DNA of 14,953 bases from Chloroflexota bacterium (GTDB taxonomy: Bacteria > Chloroflexota > Dormibacteria > Dormibacterales > Dormibacteraceae). The position numbers and the translations under genes are program-made. Shown piece after piece: positions 1 through 6,778 of this stretch (position 1 is its first letter; the number at the start of each line of letters is the position of its first letter). Location of the stretch: NCBI GenBank assembly GCA_005880175.1, contig VBJR01000242.1, positions 10,220 through 25,172 of the forward strand. The letters are read 5' to 3'. The notes under the pieces were generated by a model. It was not told the origin of the DNA. It saw only the letters and a program-made list of their open reading frames with translations, and made no database searches.

Positions 1-1153
1 TCACGACGTCCACCTGCTCCTGCCGCGTGCGCAGCTGGTCCATGCGCTTGCGGTCGTCGCGGCTCAGAGGCCGGCACGCCGGCTGGCCTGGCGCCGGCGT
101 GCAGGCGTCGCGGTCGCTCAGGCGGGTCAGGGCCGACCGCTGGGCCCCCGACAGCCGGTGGCTCGCCGTCCAGCCGTCGATCGTGTCGTCCACGACCGTG
201 CCGTACATCTTGCCGTACTTGTTCTTGTCCCGGGCGAACACGCGGATGGCCGGGCGCTCGGCCAGGTGCGCGGTCCGCTCGTCGTCGGTCTTGGCCAGGT
301 CGCTGACGAAGGTGAGGTCCTCCCGGATGCGCCTGACGATCTCGCCCTTCATGCCCTCGGCGTCGAAGAGGATGATGCCCTCCAGGGCCTTGAACCTGGG
401 CGCGCCCGAGAGCTGGTTCGCGACCTCCCAGCCGCCGCCGCTGTGGCCTGAAAGGACCACCTTCCACTCCTTCGGCGCCGACTTGAGGATCGCCGGATGG
501 GCGCTGCTCGCCTTCTCCAGCACGTCGCGGATGTAGTCGTCGCCCGCGATGTCGCCGAACTGGTGCTGCGGACCGCCCTGGGGCAGGATCCCGATCATCT
601 GGCCGTGGCCGCTGGCCTGGAGCTGCTGCTCGATCTGGTCCAGCGCCACGTCCCGCACCGTGTCGTCGCTGACGAGGCCGGCATCTTTCGTCTCACGGTT
701 GGGCTTGAAGGTGCGCTGCCGCCAGCCCGCGTACCGGCCCCGCCACGCCTCCGTGTGGCCGTGGAAGTAGAGCAGGACCTCGGTCGGCTGGTCGGGCTTG
801 AACCCGTCCGGCACCAGCACGACCGCCCGGTGGTCCGCCGGCTCCCTGGTGTGCTGGCTGTCGCCCCCCTGCCACTTCTCGGCCGTGCCGCCCGTGAGCC
901 CGGTGACGCTGACCCGCCAGATCTTGCCCACCTCGTAGGCCCTGCCGTCGTTCCAGCTCTCGCCCTTCGACGGGTCCGGCGGGCTACGCTGCAGCACCAG
1001 GGAGGTCGCCTGGTTGCCGGCCAGCCGCTGGAGCTCCAGGATTCGCGCCACCCGGGGGTCGTGGACCGGTCCGCGCCCGCGCCCGGCCGGCCGCTGCCGC
1101 GCCGCGGGGCGGGCGCTGTCGTGCGCGGCGCTCCGGAGGCGAGCTCTTGTCAC
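1..1153 (-). CDS. Putative alpha/beta hydrolase with N-terminal LQRLAGN motif (C-terminus off the left edge)
   Basis: An open frame enters from the left edge and reads about 384 codons. The suggested start is GTG at 1153; another in-frame GTG lies at 1174, and neither has a clear Shine-Dalgarno. Residues 1-35 are Arg/Ala/Pro-rich. Residues 39-56 read LELQRLAGNQATSLVLQR, the motif recalled from DUF4157 proteins and putative cargo linked to extracellular contractile injection systems. An alpha/beta-hydrolase-like core follows: a beta strand ending in YFHGHT (about 129-134, oxyanion-loop-like), then GHSGGG at 236-241 with Ser238 as the likely nucleophile. The catalytic Asp and His cannot be assigned; the end of the gene is missing. 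The substrate is unknown; an esterase or lipase-like effector is an inference. No signal peptide is visible, which fits non-Sec delivery or a cytoplasmic location. It is divergent from the YdjM-like gene. Confidence 0.72.
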   Translation of the reverse strand, partial: MTRARLRSAAHDSARPAARQRPAGRGRGPVHDPRVARILELQRLAGNQATSLVLQRSPPDPSKGESWNDGRAYEVGKIWRVSVTGLTGGTAEKWQGGDSQHTREPADHRAVVLVPDGFKPDQPTEVLLYFHGHTEAWRGRYAGWRQRTFKPNRETKDAGLVSDDTVRDVALDQIEQQLQASGHGQMIGILPQGGPQHQFGDIAGDDYIRDVLEKASSAHPAILKSAPKEWKVVLSGHSGGGWEVANQLSGAPRFKALEGIILFDAEGMKGEIVRRIREDLTFVSDLAKTDDERTAHLAERPAIRVFARDKNKYGKMYGTVVDDTIDGWTASHRLSGAQRSALTRLSDRDACTPAPGQPACRPLSRDDRKRMDQLRTRQEQVDVV

Positions 1154-1173
1154 TCGATCTTGACTGCGTGACA

Positions 1174-1200
1174 CGGCTGTGCCATCGGATGGCACAGCCG
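1174..1200. promoter_or_regulatory. Perfect inverted repeat between divergent genes
   Basis: Two 13-bp arms (cggctgtgccatc and its exact complement) are separated by one base. The repeat sits between the divergent hydrolase gene (start 1153) and the YdjM-like gene (start 1295). Neither gene ends here, so a terminator is unlikely and an operator for a dimeric regulator is more plausible. It could also fold as a 12-bp RNA hairpin with a three-base loop. The bound factor is unknown. Confidence 0.6.
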
Positions 1201-1294
1201 CGGGCCGTCCGCGGGCTGGTCCGAGCGGCCATACTGCACGCACGCGGATGCAGCCTCACGTCCCCGCAATCGCGCCCGTGGCCCCGTTCAGCTG

Positions 1295-1864
1295 ATGCTG
1301 GGCCGCTCCCACGCCGCCATCGGCGCCGCGACGGCGGTCGTCGCCGCGCACGTGCTCGGCGCGGAGGCGGTGCTGGCGCGCTCGATCGCCGGCCCGGCCG
1401 CCCTCGCGGCGGCGGCCACCATCGCGATAGTCTCCCCGGTGGGCGCCGTCGCCGCCCTGCTGCCCGACCTGGACAAGCCGGACTCGGCGCTGGGCGGCCT
1501 GCTGCCCCGCTGGTGGCACCGGCTGACGCCCGGACACCGCCGCTGCACGCACTCGCTGGTCGCCGTCGGGCTGGTGGGCCTGCTGCTGCACCTGGCCCTG
1601 GGGGCGCTCGGCGTGAGCGGCTACGCGCTCGAGCTGCTGACCGCGCTGGTCGTGGTGGGGATGCTGTCGCACCTGGCCGCGGACGCCATCACCGACCACG
1701 GGGTGCCGCTGTTCTGGCCGTGGCGCCAGCACTTCGGGCTGCCGCTCTTCCGCACCGGCTCGCTCCAGGAGCACGTGGTCGTGTTCCTGGTGGTGGCCGG
1801 AACGGCCTGGTGGGCGTTCGGGCTCGGCGACGTGGTCCAGGCCGCGCGCGGCCACCTCGCCTGA
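1295..1864 (+). CDS. YdjM/DUF457-family membrane metal-dependent hydrolase
   Basis: The 189-residue protein fits the YdjM (DUF457, PF04307) family of membrane-bound, predicted metal-dependent hydrolases. Conserved polar residues are in the expected order: SHAAIG (His6), LLPDLDKPDS (Asp58, Asp60), RRCTHSL (His86), SHLAADAITDHG (His126, Asp130, Asp134, His135) and FWPW. Hydrophobic stretches around 8-28, 33-57, 88-108, 111-129 and 160-178 are likely membrane segments. The physiological substrate of the family is not well established; E. coli YdjM is SOS-induced. The ATG at 1295 directly precedes the conserved N-terminus, although the Shine-Dalgarno is weak. It converges on yqeY, and its stop codon lies within a hairpin. 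Confidence 0.85.
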   Translation: MLGRSHAAIGAATAVVAAHVLGAEAVLARSIAGPAALAAAATIAIVSPVGAVAALLPDLDKPDSALGGLLPRWWHRLTPGHRRCTHSLVAVGLVGLLLHLALGALGVSGYALELLTALVVVGMLSHLAADAITDHGVPLFWPWRQHFGLPLFRTGSLQEHVVVFLVVAGTAWWAFGLGDVVQAARGHLA

Positions 1865-1873
1865 GCGAGGTGG
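1852..1873. terminator. Bidirectional terminator hairpin at convergent stops
   Basis: A perfect 9-bp stem (ccacctcgc / gcgaggtgg) with loop ctga contains the stop codon of the YdjM-like gene. It ends 2 bases before the stop of the minus-strand YqeY-like gene. There is no T-tract, as is common in high-GC genomes. It can serve both genes. Confidence 0.6.
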
Positions 1874-1874
1874 G

Positions 1875-2225
1875 TCAGACGAGGTAGCGGCGAAGGACGT
1901 CCGCCTCGGCCCGCAGCCGGCCGGCCCACTCCTCCTGGCCCCGGCGCTCGTACTCGCCCGCGGCCGTCATGCGCTCCGCCACCTCGGCCCGCACGATCCG
2001 CTCCACGTCGCCGTCCGTCAGCTCGCGGCGGCGCGCCTCGCCGGCGCCCAGGCCGACGACGGCCCCGGCCACCGGTGAGCCGCCTGGGCGGGGCTCGCCG
2101 GCCTCCTCCGGGGGCACGGCCTCCGCGTTCTCGATCGCGGCCAGCGCCGTCCGGAGCGCCGCGACGGCGACCGCGTCCCGCGTCCGGATGGCGGCGGCCA
2201 GGTCGCGCCTGAGCTCCGCTCGCAT
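1875..2225 (-). CDS. GatB/YqeY domain protein
   Basis: The protein of about 116 residues begins MRAELRRDLAAAIRTRD and continues AALRTALAAIENAEAV. That is the YqeY pattern of an amphipathic start followed by an R-x-x-L-A-A-I-x-x-x-E helix. The C-terminal part (LTDGDVERIVRAEVAERMTAA, then RAEADVLRRYL) fits the second helical bundle of YqeY/GatB-tail proteins. The isolated domain is related to the tRNA-binding tail of the Asp/Glu-tRNA amidotransferase GatB; the cellular role of free YqeY is not settled. The open frame extends upstream to 2336, but that part reads through the palindrome at 2303-2326 and has no family similarity, so I chose the ATG at 2225 (a GTG at 2231 is possible). A Pro/Gly-rich insert lies near residues 40-60. 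Confidence 0.8.
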   Translation of the reverse strand: MRAELRRDLAAAIRTRDAVAVAALRTALAAIENAEAVPPEEAGEPRPGGSPVAGAVVGLGAGEARRRELTDGDVERIVRAEVAERMTAAGEYERRGQEEWAGRLRAEADVLRRYLV

Positions 2226-2302
2226 GGGCACCAGGGTGCCACGCCGGCGCAACGAACCGGCGACACTGACGGGCGGCCAGAGGCCCTGGCTGCGGACCGA
2301 GA

Positions 2303-2326
2303 CGTTGAACTGTCGACAGTTCAACG
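2303..2326. promoter_or_regulatory. 24-bp perfect palindrome, probable operator
   Basis: A gapless palindrome with half-site cgttgaactgtc, centred on tgtcgaca. It lies about 30 bases after the serine-hydrolase stop and about 80 bases before the YqeY start, both on the minus strand. A zero-loop palindrome is a poor terminator but a good site for a dimeric repressor. GntR-family operators often have GT-N-AC cores, so a GntR-type protein is one guess. No GntR gene is in this window. Confidence 0.6.
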
Positions 2327-2354
2327 CCTCGCCCAACCCGCCCCCCGCTCGACG

Positions 2355-3554
2355 TCAGCCGCTGCCGGCCGCCGCGGCGGCCAGGCCCTGGAACTCGCCC
2401 ATCGCGCCGCTCCACAGGAAGCCGGAGTTCTGCGTCAGGGCCATGGCGATCAGCCCCCGGTCAGGGTCGTTGAACCAGTTCGTGCCGTAGCCGCCGGCCC
2501 AACCGTACCGGCCGGGCGCCGACACCTCGTCCGCCGTGACCGTCACGGCCTGGCCGAGTCCCCAGCCGCTGCCCGAGAGCAGGATGCCGGCGCCGGCGAT
2601 CTGCTCGGGCGTCAGGCGGTTCGTGGCCATCAGCTCGACCGACCGCTCCGACAGCAGGCGGCGCTCTCCCGCGACGCCGCCGTCCAGCAGCAGCCGCGCG
2701 AACGCCAGGAAGTCGTCGGCCGTCGAGAGCAGCCCGCCGGCGCCCGAGGGGAACACGGGCGGCCGCGTCCACACGTCCACGCCGGTGCCCTCGATGGGCC
2801 CCACCTCGCCGGTCTGGACGTCCGCCGTGTACTGGGCGGGCAGCCGGTGGGCGTGCTCGGCCGCCAGCGTGAACCCGGTCGTGGCCATCCCCAGCGGCTC
2901 GAAGAGCCGCGCCCGCAGGAACGCCTCCAGCGGCTGCCCCGCGGCCCGCGCGATCAGCGCGCCCAGCACCTGGGAGCCGGTGTTGTACTGCCACCGCTCG
3001 CCCGGCTGGTACATGAGCGGCAGGCTCGCGAACCGCCGCAGCCACGTGTCCGGGTCGACGGGCAGGTCGCGGCCCGGCGCGCCCTCGACCAGCGGCAGCG
3101 CCCGGGCCGCCTCCACGATGGGGAAGGGCGGGTCGAACGTCGGCTCGGTCAGCATGCCGCAGCCCATCCGGAACGCCAGGAGGTCCTCGACCGTGATCGG
3201 GCGCGCCGCCGGGACCGTGTCGTCCACGGGGCCGTCGATGCGCCGGAGCACGCGGCGGCCGGCCAGCTCCGGGAGCAGGCGGTCCACCGGCTCGTCCAGC
3301 GCCAGCGCCCCGTCCTCCACCAGCTGCATCGTGGCCGCGGCGATGATCGGCTTCGTCATCGACGCGATGCGGAAGATCGTGTCGCGCCGCATCGGTTCGG
3401 CGCCGCCGAACGCCATCGCGCCGATCGCGTCCACCCGCACCTCGTCGCCGCGCGCGACCAGCGTCACCAGGCCGGGCAGCTCACCCTTCGCCACCCGGAC
3501 CGCCATCGCCTCGTGCAGGCGGTCGAGACCGGCCGGGGAGAGAGTCGTGTCCAT
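2355..3554 (-). CDS. Serine hydrolase, beta-lactamase class C / esterase family
   Basis: The 399-residue protein matches the Beta-lactamase (PF00144) fold shared by class C enzymes, DD-peptidases and EstB-like esterases. The nucleophile motif S-x-x-K is SMTK (Ser65-Lys68). The second motif Y-x-N/S is in WQYNTGS (Tyr190). The third, usually KTG or HxG, is replaced here by GWAGGYGT at 351-358, a form common in esterase-like members. There is no signal peptide, so it is probably cytoplasmic and not a periplasmic lactamase. ATG 3554 (MDTTLSP) is preferred over the upstream ATG 3581, which falls in the preceding hairpin; GGAG lies just upstream. It may be followed by yqeY in the same direction, with a palindrome between. 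The substrate is unknown; antibiotic resistance should not be assumed. Confidence 0.88.
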   Translation of the reverse strand: MDTTLSPAGLDRLHEAMAVRVAKGELPGLVTLVARGDEVRVDAIGAMAFGGAEPMRRDTIFRIASMTKPIIAAATMQLVEDGALALDEPVDRLLPELAGRRVLRRIDGPVDDTVPAARPITVEDLLAFRMGCGMLTEPTFDPPFPIVEAARALPLVEGAPGRDLPVDPDTWLRRFASLPLMYQPGERWQYNTGSQVLGALIARAAGQPLEAFLRARLFEPLGMATTGFTLAAEHAHRLPAQYTADVQTGEVGPIEGTGVDVWTRPPVFPSGAGGLLSTADDFLAFARLLLDGGVAGERRLLSERSVELMATNRLTPEQIAGAGILLSGSGWGLGQAVTVTADEVSAPGRYGWAGGYGTNWFNDPDRGLIAMALTQNSGFLWSGAMGEFQGLAAAAAGSG

Positions 3555-3573
3555 CGCTCCATGATGGCCAGCC

Positions 3574-3605
3574 GCGGCCACCGCGCGCTCGGGCGCGGTG
3601 GCCGC
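3574..3605 (-). terminator. Strong hairpin between VOC and serine hydrolase genes
   Basis: A perfect 13-bp stem (gcggccaccgcgc and its complement) with a 6-base loop. It lies 22 bases past the VOC stop and 19 bases before the serine-hydrolase start in the minus direction. It is probably the VOC gene's terminator, without a T-tract. It leaves almost no promoter space for the hydrolase, so some read-through or an unrecognised promoter must exist. Confidence 0.6.
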
Positions 3606-3627
3606 CGGCCGCGATGGACGGCGCGCG

Positions 3628-3981
3628 CTAGCCGTCGTGGGTGAGGCCGATCTCGTTGCCTTCCGCGTCCTTCACGGACGCGATCTCCCGGGTGCCGCCG
3701 ACGTGCCGGACGTCCTGGACGAGCTCGGCGCCGGCGTCGAGCAGTGCCTGCAGGCTGGCCCGGATGTCGTCCACCGCCCAGTAGCACGCCGGCCCGGCCG
3801 CCCCCTTGCGGTCCTGGCTGGGGGTGAGCCCGATGTTCTGGTCGCCGAACGTGTAGCCGACGTAGTAGGGCGAGTCCTGGTCCGGCGGGCCCATCAGCGC
3901 GCGGAACAGGGCCTTGGCCCGCTCCATGTCCTGCACCGGAAAGATCACCGTCTTGACGCCTTGCGTCTTCGTGAGTGCCAT
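3628..3981 (-). CDS. VOC (glyoxalase/bleomycin-resistance fold) family protein
   Basis: The 117-residue protein has the paired beta-alpha-beta-beta-beta layout of VOC proteins. Module one runs from GVKTVIFPVQDMERAKALF to GYTFGDQNIGL (about 8-52). Module two runs from YWAVDDIRASLQALLDAG to DAEGNEIGLT (about 67-114). The first-strand metal ligand His is absent (KTVIFPV), whereas the C-terminal Glu (GNEIGL) is present. This fits the small PhnB-like or unclassified VOC subgroup and not glyoxalase I. The function is unknown; members range from dioxygenases to binding proteins. ATG 3981 is chosen because the protein then starts just before the first strand. Its start overlaps or abuts the 5' end of the divergent VOC gene. 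Confidence 0.8.
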   Translation of the reverse strand: MALTKTQGVKTVIFPVQDMERAKALFRALMGPPDQDSPYYVGYTFGDQNIGLTPSQDRKGAAGPACYWAVDDIRASLQALLDAGAELVQDVRHVGGTREIASVKDAEGNEIGLTHDG

Positions 3982-4386
3982 GCCGACCACGGAATCGACC
4001 ATGTGGGCGTGATCGTCGACGACCTGGCGCAGGCCAAGAGCTTCCTCGCGGACATGGGGCTGCGGTTCGACCGCGACCTCGTGATCCCCGGCCGGCTCCG
4101 CGCCGCCTTTTACGCGTGCGGTGACACCCAGATCGAGGTCATCCAGGTGGACGAGCCGGAGGAGCGGTCGCGGCGCCTCGGCGACGAGACCGCGCGGGTC
4201 GAGCACATCGCGTTCGAGGTGGACTCCCTGTCGGCGACGATGGAGGCGCTCCGCGGGCTCGGCGTCCGGACCACGACGCCCGACCCGATGGCCGTCGGGG
4301 CCAACCTCAACTACTGGACCGCGCCCGAGTCGTGCGACGGCGTGCAGTACCAGCTGATCGAGAAGGGCGCCGCCCCGCAGGCCTGA
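3961..4386 (+). CDS. VOC family protein, methylmalonyl-CoA-epimerase-like; start uncertain
   Basis: The frame encodes GIDHVGVIVDDLAQAKSFL, then QIEVIQV, VEHIAFEVDSL and VQYQLIEKG, the two-module VOC layout. Likely metal ligands are His14 (IDHVG), Glu in QIEVIQ, His in VEHIAF and Glu in the last strand, an arrangement like methylmalonyl-CoA epimerase. Substrate assignment is not secure. The start is a problem: the only in-frame start that keeps His14 is TTG 3961, which overlaps the divergent VOC gene by 21 bases and has no Shine-Dalgarno; GTG 4003 would delete the ligand. An ATG at 3980 is one frame off. Inserting a single base after it would give an ideal MADHGIDHVG start, so a sequence error or frameshift is possible. 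A palindromic terminator follows the stop. Confidence 0.75.
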   Translation: MRLRECHADHGIDHVGVIVDDLAQAKSFLADMGLRFDRDLVIPGRLRAAFYACGDTQIEVIQVDEPEERSRRLGDETARVEHIAFEVDSLSATMEALRGLGVRTTTPDPMAVGANLNYWTAPESCDGVQYQLIEKGAAPQA

Positions 4387-4389
4387 CCA

Positions 4390-4405
4390 GGCGGGGCGCC
4401 CCGCC
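4390..4405 (+). terminator. GC hairpin after VOC gene
   Basis: A perfect 16-bp palindrome (ggcggggcgccccgcc) starts 4 bases after the VOC stop. It can fold with a 6-bp stem and a 4-base loop. There is no T-tract. It separates the VOC gene from the promoter of the FAD oxidase. Confidence 0.5.
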
Positions 4406-4436
4406 GCCCCGCCCACGCACCCGGGACATCTGACCC

Positions 4437-4466
4437 TTGCCGCCCGGAGCGTCGAGGCGATACGTT
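4437..4466 (+). promoter_or_regulatory. Candidate sigma-70-type promoter for the FAD oxidase
   Basis: The -35 box ttgccg (4437-4442) and -10 box tacgtt (4461-4466) are 18 bases apart, matching the actinobacterial TTGnCn / TAnnnT pattern. The leader that follows (about 4472-4529) is unusually AT-rich for this window. It contains a short dyad (ttgct-aa-agcaa, 4501-4512) just upstream of a strong GGAGG (4519-4523), 6 bases before the ATG. The dyad could be a regulator site or could affect ribosome access. Confidence 0.5.
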
Positions 4467-4529
4467 GAGCCAGAATTCTTTTAGTCCGCCGATTTTCTAT
4501 TTGCTAAAGCAATCCATCGGAGGCCTGTC

Positions 4530-5933
4530 ATGGCTCGAGCGATCGACATCGACATCAGCCCGCTCCGCGACCGCGTCGCCGGCGCGGTGCTCAGTCCCCG
4601 GGACGAAGGCTACGACGGCGCCCGATCGGTCTGGAACGGCGACATCGACCGCCGGCCCGGGGTCATCGTGCGCTGCCAGGGGACGGGGGACGTCGCCGCG
4701 GCCCTCGGGTTCGCCCGCGACCGCGGCCTGCCGGTCGCGGTCCGCGGTGGCGGCCACAACTTCGCCGGCAACGGCGTCTGCGAGGGCGGGGTGATGATCG
4801 ATCTCAGCCCGCTGAACGCGATCACGGTCGATCCAGCCGCGCGCCGCGCCGTCTGTGGCGGCGGCACGACGTGGGCGGACCTGGACGCGGCGACGCAGGC
4901 GCACGGCCTCGCCGTGCCCGGCGGCACGGTCAGCCACACCGGCGTCGGCGGCCTCACGCTCGGCGGCGGGTTCGGCTGGCTGACCGCGAAGGCCGGCCTC
5001 AGCTCCGACAACCTCGTCTCGGCCGAGGTCGTGACCGCGGACGGGAAGGTCGTCAGGGCGGCCGCGGACGCCGACGCGGACCTGCTCTGGGCGCTCAAGG
5101 GCGGGGGCGGCAACTTCGGCGTCGTGACGACCTTCGAGTTCCAGCTCCACGAGGTGGGTCCGCTGGTCAACCTCGGCCTGTTCTTCTGGCGCATCGAGCG
5201 CGCCACCCAGGCGCTCCGCTTCGCCCGCGACTTCGTCAAGACGCTGCCGGCCGACATGGGCGTGCTGATCGCGGGCCTGAACGCGCCGCCGGCGCCGTTC
5301 GTCCCCGAGGAGCACCACTTCGCCCCGGGCGTCGCCCTGCTGGTGGCCGGGTTCGGATCGCCCGAGGAGCACCAGCGGGCCGTCCAGCCGGTGCGCGACC
5401 AGGCCGGGCCGCTGGTCCAGTTCGTGACCCCGATCCCGTACGTCGAGCTCCAGAAGATGCTCGACGAGTCCGCGCCCTGGGGGATCCGCGCGTACGAGAA
5501 GGCGCTGTACCTGGACGATCTCACGGACGACGTGATCGCGGTCATGGCCGACCAGCTGCCGCGCCGGCAGTCGCCGATGTCGTTCGTCCCGGTCTTCCGG
5601 CTCAACGGCGCGTTCGAGCGGGTCGGCGAGGACGATACGGCCTTCGGCGGCCCGCGCACGGCCGCCTACGGGTTCAACATCGCGGCGCTCGCCCCGACCC
5701 CTGAGGGGCTCGAGGCGGATCGGGCGTGGGTCCGCTCGTTCTGGCAGGAGCTCCGGCCCTACGCCACCGGCGCCGGCAGCTACGTCAACTTCATGGCGGA
5801 GTACGAGGAGGACCGCGTGCGCGCCGCCTACGGGGCGTCGAAGTACGACCGGCTGGCCCGGCTGAAGGCCCGGTACGACCCGGACAACCTCCTCCGGCTG
5901 AACGCCAACATCCGGCCCGCGGCGACCGCCTGA
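4530..5933 (+). CDS. FAD-binding oxidoreductase, berberine-bridge-enzyme (BBE) type
   Basis: The 467-residue flavoprotein has an N-terminal PCMH FAD-binding domain and a C-terminal BBE domain. VRGGGHNFAGNG at 71-82 contains His76, the expected 8-alpha-histidyl FAD attachment site. VPGGTVSHTGVGGLTLGGG (129-147) is the pyrophosphate-binding segment. The position that holds a second FAD-linking Cys in doubly linked BBE enzymes appears to be Thr/Ser here, so a single covalent link is predicted. The C-terminus, YVNFMAEYEEDRVRAAYG to YDPDNLLRLNANI, is the typical BBE tail that closes the active site. Family members oxidise sugars, alcohols or alkaloids using oxygen; the substrate cannot be read from sequence. 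There is no signal peptide. ATG 4530 has a GGAGG 6 bases upstream. Confidence 0.92.
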   Translation: MARAIDIDISPLRDRVAGAVLSPRDEGYDGARSVWNGDIDRRPGVIVRCQGTGDVAAALGFARDRGLPVAVRGGGHNFAGNGVCEGGVMIDLSPLNAITVDPAARRAVCGGGTTWADLDAATQAHGLAVPGGTVSHTGVGGLTLGGGFGWLTAKAGLSSDNLVSAEVVTADGKVVRAAADADADLLWALKGGGGNFGVVTTFEFQLHEVGPLVNLGLFFWRIERATQALRFARDFVKTLPADMGVLIAGLNAPPAPFVPEEHHFAPGVALLVAGFGSPEEHQRAVQPVRDQAGPLVQFVTPIPYVELQKMLDESAPWGIRAYEKALYLDDLTDDVIAVMADQLPRRQSPMSFVPVFRLNGAFERVGEDDTAFGGPRTAAYGFNIAALAPTPEGLEADRAWVRSFWQELRPYATGAGSYVNFMAEYEEDRVRAAYGASKYDRLARLKARYDPDNLLRLNANIRPAATA

Positions 5934-5934
5934 T

Positions 5935-5956
5935 CCGGACTACGCGCCGAGTCCGG
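5935..5956. terminator. Bidirectional hairpin between convergent genes
   Basis: A 7-bp perfect stem (ccggact / agtccgg) with an 8-base loop starts 2 bases after the FAD-oxidase stop. It includes the stop codon and last codons of the minus-strand APH-fold gene. It probably terminates both transcripts; the stem is modest and there is no T-tract. Confidence 0.45.
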
Positions 5957-6737
5957 CCCGCACCGCGTCCGCGTGGCGGGCCGACTCGGCGGCGTAGCCG
6001 CGCTCCAGCAGCCACGCCGCGGCGGCCAGGTGGCGCAGGACCCGGTAGCGGTCGAGCAGCTCGGCGGTCGCGCCGTCGGCCGCCAGGCCCAGGCCGTGCA
6101 GGACCGGCCCCGCCAGCGCCTCGTCCCACAGCGTCAGCACCGCCACGTCCAGCAGGCCGTCGCCGGGCTGCGCGTCCACGAAGTCGATCAGCCCGGACAG
6201 GCGGCCGTCCTCGACCAGCACGTGGTCGGCCTGCAGGTCGCCGTGGATCAGGACCGTGGGCCGCCCGGCGAGCAGGTCGCGGGCCTCTCCGAGCAGGTCG
6301 GCCGCCGCCGCCGCCTGGGTGGACGAGAGGATCTCCAGGCGCGCGCACGCCGCTGCCTCGCGCTGGGCCGACCAGGCGACGAACTCGTCCCAGCGGTGCT
6401 GGCCGCCGGAGTAGGGAGGGGCGGCCGGCAGCCCGTGGACGACGCGGAGGGCCGCTCCCACCTCGACCGCCGGCCCGTCGCCCATGGCCGAGGTCAGCGG
6501 GCGGCCGGGCAGCCGCGTCATGACGACGACGGCCGGCGGCCCCGGCTCGAACGCCAGCACCTCCGGGACGGGCGCCCCCCGGTCCCGGGCCAGGCCCAGC
6601 ACGCCGACCTCGTGGGCCAGCGCGGGCGCGTCCTCGTACGCCTTGACGACCACCTCGACGCCGGGTCCGGTGCCGGCGAAGACCGCCCGCCCCCGGCCGG
6701 TCGCGAGCTGCTGCAGGCCCGCGCGCTCTCCAGCCAC
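5940..6737 (-). CDS. Aminoglycoside phosphotransferase (APH)-fold kinase
   Basis: About 265 residues with the APH/choline-kinase layout. The N-lobe contains VEVVVKAYED with the ATP-binding Lys near residue 32. The Brenner motif HGDLQADH is at 165-172 and the metal-binding IDFVDAQPGD follows at 184-193. The catalytic Asp167 and Mg ligand Asp185 are present. The position that is Asn in HGDxxxxN is His172; this variant may alter metal binding or be a subfamily trait. The start is unclear: GTG 6737 is the first conventional one, but the N-lobe similarity begins slightly earlier. CTG 6782 overlaps the transporter's stop (CTGA) with GGAGG very close, suggesting translational coupling. It is last in an operon with an MHS transporter. 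The substrate is likely a small alcohol or amino-sugar-like metabolite; resistance is unproven. Confidence 0.82.
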   Translation of the reverse strand: MAGERAGLQQLATGRGRAVFAGTGPGVEVVVKAYEDAPALAHEVGVLGLARDRGAPVPEVLAFEPGPPAVVVMTRLPGRPLTSAMGDGPAVEVGAALRVVHGLPAAPPYSGGQHRWDEFVAWSAQREAAACARLEILSSTQAAAAADLLGEARDLLAGRPTVLIHGDLQADHVLVEDGRLSGLIDFVDAQPGDGLLDVAVLTLWDEALAGPVLHGLGLAADGATAELLDRYRVLRHLAAAAWLLERGYAAESARHADAVRAGLGA

Positions 6738-6778
6738 CGGCCTGAGCCCACGCTCGGCGGCGGCCCGCAGCCGCGGGT

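Noticed and set aside
2355..3554. Calling the serine hydrolase an antibiotic-resistance beta-lactamase
   Set aside because: There is no signal peptide and the KTG-like motif is replaced by WAGGYGT; esterase-like members of the family look the same.
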